From contig JBPWQW010000001.1 of the NCBI GenBank assembly GCA_051814705.1, positions 930,001 to 994,000 of the forward strand: a stretch of 64,000 bases of DNA. The letters are read 5' to 3'. The DNA is from Geojedonia sp051814705. GTDB lineage: Bacteria > Bacteroidota > Bacteroidia > Flavobacteriales > Flavobacteriaceae. The position numbers and the translations under genes are program-made. Of the stretch, positions 60,179-64,000 are shown piece after piece; the stretch's first letter is position 1, and each line of letters opens with the position of its first letter. The notes below the pieces were generated by a model. That model had not been told where the DNA came from. It did no database searches and was given only the letters and a program-made list of their open reading frames with translations.

Positions 60179-61711
60179 ATGAAAAAGCGCACGCTAGGAT
60201 TTTGGGAAATTTGGAACATGAGTTTCGGATTTTTAGGGATCCAAATGGGTTTTGCCCTCCAAAATGCAAATGTCAGTCGAATTTTTCAAACTTTGGGAGC
60301 AGAGGTTGAAGATATCCCCATTTTATGGGTTGCAGCGCCTTTAACAGGGTTGATTGTCCAGCCAATTATTGGATATTTTAGTGATCGGACTTGGCATCCT
60401 AAACTAGGTCGTCGACGCCCTTATTTTTTGGTAGGTGCCATTTTAGCGTCCTTGGCCTTGTTTATTATGCCTAATTCTCCAATGCTATGGATGGCAGCTG
60501 GGATGCTTTGGATTATGGACGCTTCAATTAATGTGTCCATGGAGCCTTTTAGGGCATTTGTTGGAGATAACCTACCAGACCACCAACGTACCAAAGGATT
60601 TGCTATGCAAAGTTTTTTTATTGGAATTGGTGCCTATGTAGCTTCAAAGTTACCGCTGTTATTAACATATATAGGCGTCGCCAACACTGCACCTGAAGGT
60701 ATCATCCCAGATTCAGTAAAATACTCTTTCTATATTGGAGGAGCCGCTTTTTTTATAGCGGTTTTATGGACGGTCATCAAGTCTAAAGAATATTCTCCAG
60801 AGGAATTAAAAGTGTTTGAAGATCACGAGAAAACCGATTTAGAAAAGGAGAGTAGACCTGAAACATGGTATCAATCTAATGGTAAATCACATCTTATAAA
60901 GGGGCTTGTGGTATTAATGGTTGGTTTGGTAGCAACCTACAGTGTTTATTATTTTGGATTGAAAAAGGATTTATTTGTATTAACCATGGGTTTAATTTCT
61001 CTAAGTGGAATGATCTTGATAGTTTCTGGAGTTTTGCAAAGGGGAAAAAATTATCAGCATGCATTTGTAACTATTGTCAACGATTTTCAATTTATGCCTA
61101 AAGTAATGAAACAGTTGGCCTGGGTTCAGTTTTTTTCTTGGTTTTCACTGTTTTCGATGTGGATTTACACAACAAGTGCGGTTACAGAGCATATTTATAA
61201 TACTAAAGACACGACGTCAGAAGCCTATAATATAGGCGCGAACCAAGTTGGAGAGATGTTTGCTAATTACAATATCATTGCCGCAGCTGTAGCTTTTTTA
61301 TTGCCTTTATTGGCAAAGAGAACCAGTAGAAAATTCACACATTTTTTAGCTCTTGTAGCTGGAGGGTTGGGCCTAATGTCACTCTATTTTATTACAAATC
61401 CCACCACATTTGCCATTGAATGGTTGCCCATGATTGGAGTAGGAATTGCCTGGGCTAGTATTTTATCGGTGCCTTATGCTATGTTATCAGGTTCACTTCC
61501 AGCGTCAAAAATGGGGTATTATATGGGCGTATTTAACTTTTTTATAGTGATTCCTCAATTGGTAGCCGCCTCCATTTTAGGTTTTTTAGTTTCAACATTT
61601 TTTAATAATCAACCAATTTATGCCTTACTAGTAGGAGGAGCCTCTATGATACTAGCAGGTATCTTGACATTAACCGTAAATGATAATCCAACAATTCAAA
61701 TTAATGACTAA
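60179..61711 (+). CDS. SLC45/GPH-type MFS transporter, probable maltose permease
   Basis: 510 residues, about 12 membrane helices. MFS signatures FLGIQMGFALQNANVSRIFQTLG, the loop motif SDRTWHPKLGRRRPYFLVG, and the middle loop (about 200-235). The RRRP motif and overall length match sugar:H+ symporters of the SLC45/sucrose-maltose group found in Bacteroidota maltodextrin operons. It would carry maltose (oligosaccharides) across the inner membrane. Its stop overlaps the pgmB start by 8 bases, so coupled. Confidence 0.92.
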   Translation: MKKRTLGFWEIWNMSFGFLGIQMGFALQNANVSRIFQTLGAEVEDIPILWVAAPLTGLIVQPIIGYFSDRTWHPKLGRRRPYFLVGAILASLALFIMPNSPMLWMAAGMLWIMDASINVSMEPFRAFVGDNLPDHQRTKGFAMQSFFIGIGAYVASKLPLLLTYIGVANTAPEGIIPDSVKYSFYIGGAAFFIAVLWTVIKSKEYSPEELKVFEDHEKTDLEKESRPETWYQSNGKSHLIKGLVVLMVGLVATYSVYYFGLKKDLFVLTMGLISLSGMILIVSGVLQRGKNYQHAFVTIVNDFQFMPKVMKQLAWVQFFSWFSLFSMWIYTTSAVTEHIYNTKDTTSEAYNIGANQVGEMFANYNIIAAAVAFLLPLLAKRTSRKFTHFLALVAGGLGLMSLYFITNPTTFAIEWLPMIGVGIAWASILSVPYAMLSGSLPASKMGYYMGVFNFFIVIPQLVAASILGFLVSTFFNNQPIYALLVGGASMILAGILTLTVNDNPTIQIND

Positions 61712-62360
61712 AAAAGGATTCATATTCGACCTTGATGGGGTCATTGTCGATACTGCCAAATATCATTTTTTGGCCTGGAGAAAATTGGCCAATAGTGTTG
61801 GTGTAGACTTTACAGAAGTACAAAACGAACAACTAAAAGGGGTAAGCCGAAAAAAATCATTAGAGCAAATTTTAGAATGGGGTCATAAATCCCTTTCTGA
61901 AGAAGAATTTATTAAACTCATGACTCTTAAAAATGAAGATTATTTGGGTTATGTGGCTAAAATGGACGAACGTGAAATTTTACCGGATGTGCCAAAAATA
62001 TTAAACTTTATTATTCAAGAAGGGCATCCTATAGCTTTAGGCTCGGCCAGTAAAAATGCACGTAACATTTTGGGGAAAGTGAATTTGCTCTCAAGGTTTA
62101 ATGCCGTAGTAGATGGTAATAGTGTTACTAAAGGTAAGCCCAATCCAGAAGTTTTTTTTAAAGCGGCGAAAGCACTAAATATAAGACCTGAAAACTGCAT
62201 TGTTTTTGAAGATGCCCAAGCAGGAATTAAAGCAGCTAATCTTGCGGGTATGGTTTCTATTGGCATTGGTGACGAATCAGTGTTACATGAAGCTGACTAT
62301 GTATTTAAAGACTTTACCGAAATCTCTATAGATTTTATAAAAACATTAATAAATAATTAA
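61704..62360 (+). CDS. pgmB: Beta-phosphoglucomutase
   Basis: 218 residues from ATG 61704 (MTKKGFIFDLDGVIVD); a longer in-frame start inside the MFS gene is not needed. HAD fold with catalytic Asp9/Asp11 in FDLDGV, cap with KGVSRKKSLEQIL, GSASKNA, KGKPNPEVF and EDAQAGIKAA. Converts beta-glucose-1-phosphate to glucose-6-phosphate through a bisphosphate intermediate. Sits between the maltose transporter and the GH65 phosphorylase that makes its substrate. Confidence 0.95.
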   Translation: MTKKGFIFDLDGVIVDTAKYHFLAWRKLANSVGVDFTEVQNEQLKGVSRKKSLEQILEWGHKSLSEEEFIKLMTLKNEDYLGYVAKMDEREILPDVPKILNFIIQEGHPIALGSASKNARNILGKVNLLSRFNAVVDGNSVTKGKPNPEVFFKAAKALNIRPENCIVFEDAQAGIKAANLAGMVSIGIGDESVLHEADYVFKDFTEISIDFIKTLINN

Positions 62361-62399
62361 GTAACTGTTTTTTACAAATAGAAGTAATACCAACTAAAA

Positions 62400-64000
62400 A
62401 TGAATTTAGATTATATTAAACCGGATAACTGGTCCATTATTGAAAAAGGGTTTGATCCAAAAAGAGTTAAATCGTCTGAGAGCTTATTCAGTATTGGTAA
62501 TGGCGCCATGGGACAACGTGCCAATTTTGAAGAGCAGTATTCTGGTGAAACCTTTCAGGGGAGTTACATTGCCGGGGTATATTATCCGGATAAGACACGG
62601 GTAGGTTGGTGGAAAAACGGTTACCCAGAATATTTTGCCAAAGTGCTCAATGCACCTAATTGGATTGGGATTAACGTTACCGTAAATGGTGAGCCATTAG
62701 ATTTGGCTACTTGCAAACGAGTTGATGCGTTTAGGCGAGAGCTCAATATGCGAGAAGGTTGGCTCTCTAGAGGTTTTATAGCCATATTAAAAAATAACCT
62801 TAAAGTGGAAGTAATCACCAAGCGCTTTTTGAGTTTGGACTTAGATGAAATAGGCGCTATTTCATATTCAATAAAGCCTTTAAATACATCGGCTGAAATA
62901 ATTTTTGAGCCCTATTTAGACAGCGGTATTACAAATGAAGACACTAACTGGGACGATAAATTTTGGGACACCTACAATGTGGTTAACGAAAACCATCAAG
63001 GGTTTATATTGGCTAAAACCATGAAAACAGAGTTTCATACCTGTACTTTTATGGAATCTAAAGTTTTCGTAAATGACAATCCAATTTCTATAAATGCAAA
63101 GGTTGAAACTGAAAGTACTCGCACATCAATTAGTTATAGAAATGTGATAAAACAAGACGAAACCTTCACTATCCACAAGTTTGCGGGTTATGCTGTCGAT
63201 AGAAAACATGACAAATCAAAACTAATTGATACGGCCAAAAAAGTATTATCAAAAGCTATATACCTAGGTTTCAGCGGTTTATTATCCAAACAAAAACAGG
63301 CTTGGGCGAGCATTTGGGAAATGGCAGATATTACTATTGATGGAGATATCAAAGCGCAACAAGGCATTCGTTTTAATATTTTTCATTTAAACCAAACCTA
63401 TTTGGGTAAGGATTCTCGATTAAATATTGGGCCTAAAGGATTTACTGGAGAAAAATATGGTGGTAGCACGTATTGGGACACAGAGGCCTATTGTATTCCA
63501 TTTTATATGGCGACTAAAGATCAACAAGTGGCTAAAAACTTATTGGCCTATAGATTTAACCATCTCGATAAAGCCATTGAGAATGCTGAAAAACTGGGCT
63601 TTAAAAATGGAGCGGCATTATATCCAATGGTGACCATGAATGGTGAAGAATGCCATAACGAGTGGGAAATCACTTTTGAAGAAATCCACCGTAATGGCGC
63701 CATTGCATTCGCGATTTATAACTACCATCGTTTTACAGGCGATTATAGCTATATTCCAGAAAAAGGCTTAGAGGTATTGATTGGCATCGCTCGTTTTTGG
63801 CACCAGCGCGCCACATTTTCTAAAGCTAAAAACAAATATGTTATTCTGGGTGTTACTGGACCCAATGAGTACGAAAACAATGTGAATAATAATTTTTACA
63901 CCAATTATATAGCCAAATGGTGCATTCATTATGCTTTAGAGAATTTAAGTAAAGTTGAAACAGATTTCAGTTCTGACTATACGCGAATTATGAATAAAAC
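62400..64000 (+). CDS. GH65 family maltose phosphorylase, 3'-truncated by window edge
   Basis: The frame is open from ATG at 62400 to the end of the window, 533 complete codons out of an expected 760 or so. N-terminal domain motifs LFSIGNGAMGQRANFEE and NWIGINV, then the (alpha/alpha)6 barrel with NIGPKGFTGEKYGGSTYWDTEAY and the catalytic acid Glu490 in GVTGPNEYENN. Cleaves maltose with phosphate into glucose and beta-glucose-1-phosphate, which PgmB uses. 39 bases after pgmB. Kojibiose or trehalose phosphorylase activity is possible in this family, but the operon favours maltose. Confidence 0.92.
   Translation, partial: MNLDYIKPDNWSIIEKGFDPKRVKSSESLFSIGNGAMGQRANFEEQYSGETFQGSYIAGVYYPDKTRVGWWKNGYPEYFAKVLNAPNWIGINVTVNGEPLDLATCKRVDAFRRELNMREGWLSRGFIAILKNNLKVEVITKRFLSLDLDEIGAISYSIKPLNTSAEIIFEPYLDSGITNEDTNWDDKFWDTYNVVNENHQGFILAKTMKTEFHTCTFMESKVFVNDNPISINAKVETESTRTSISYRNVIKQDETFTIHKFAGYAVDRKHDKSKLIDTAKKVLSKAIYLGFSGLLSKQKQAWASIWEMADITIDGDIKAQQGIRFNIFHLNQTYLGKDSRLNIGPKGFTGEKYGGSTYWDTEAYCIPFYMATKDQQVAKNLLAYRFNHLDKAIENAEKLGFKNGAALYPMVTMNGEECHNEWEITFEEIHRNGAIAFAIYNYHRFTGDYSYIPEKGLEVLIGIARFWHQRATFSKAKNKYVILGVTGPNEYENNVNNNFYTNYIAKWCIHYALENLSKVETDFSSDYTRIMNK

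Noticed and set aside
63427..63633. Short plus-strand frame near the right edge
   Set aside because: It is an out-of-frame shadow of the GH65 gene, whose frame is open from 62400 to the edge.

Overview
The window comes from an AT-rich member of the Bacteroidota, almost certainly a marine Flavobacteriaceae. Evidence is the SusC/SusD pair, type IX secretion (T9SS) sorting domains, DUF4407 and M56/BlaR1-TonB proteins, TPR-containing NarL-type sensor kinases, lipoproteins with acidic residues after the lipobox, scarce Shine-Dalgarno sites, and promoters of the TAnnTTTG type. There is one tRNA (Leu, anticodon TAG) and no rRNA, CRISPR array, insertion sequence or phage.

Layout. (1) 1-8661: three tandem aryl-sulfate sulfotransferase (ASST) lipoproteins (the first cut by the window edge), a small chorismate-lyase-like protein, a flavin monooxygenase, a cytosolic P-loop sulfotransferase and an MFS transporter, all on the plus strand. 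Together they look like a sulfated-phenolic metabolism locus and are the best candidate for an undescribed system. (2) 8662-14664: two two-component systems, a DUF5679 zinc-ribbon miniprotein and a small secreted peptide. (3) 14665-21229: a possible sRNA, DUF456, a BlaI/BlaR1 pair whose peptidase is fused to a TonB-like C-terminal domain, a TPR protein, an orphan TonB-like lipoprotein, an outer-membrane protein and a glycosyltransferase. (4) 21230-26743: a beta-barrel protein, ruvC, hemW, a cyclase, an MmcQ/YjbR protein, a duplicated-domain secreted protein and phnA. (5) 26744-36727: a trans-4-hydroxy-L-proline catabolic operon (epimerase, D-amino-acid oxidoreductase, deaminase, semialdehyde dehydrogenase) containing two exopeptidases, divergent from an AraC regulator that is coupled to a 46-residue membrane protein. 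(6) 36724-42264: GNAT, NTF2-like, DUF4407, a second BlaI/BlaR1 pair with clear operators, and an M20 peptidase. (7) 42364-47117: tRNA-Leu, aldose epimerase, a clan GH-A glycoside hydrolase and a 3-keto-disaccharide hydrolase-domain lipoprotein. (8) 47119-48204: a palindromic interspersed element and a disrupted T9SS-secreted gene. (9) 48217-64000: a complete maltodextrin/starch utilisation locus: GH13 amylase, SusF-like, SusE-like, SusD and SusC on the minus strand; LacI regulator, SLC45-type maltose transporter, beta-phosphoglucomutase and GH65 phosphorylase (cut by the window edge) on the plus strand.

How the parts work together. In region 9, surface amylase and SusCDEF would bind and import maltodextrins, the MFS protein would carry maltose into the cytosol, GH65 phosphorylase would give beta-glucose-1-phosphate and PgmB would convert it to glucose-6-phosphate, with LacI acting at a perfect 14-bp palindrome before susC. 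In region 5, the exopeptidases would release (hydroxy)proline from peptides and the other enzymes would convert it to 2-oxoglutarate. All functions are read from sequence motifs and family knowledge; no searches were run.
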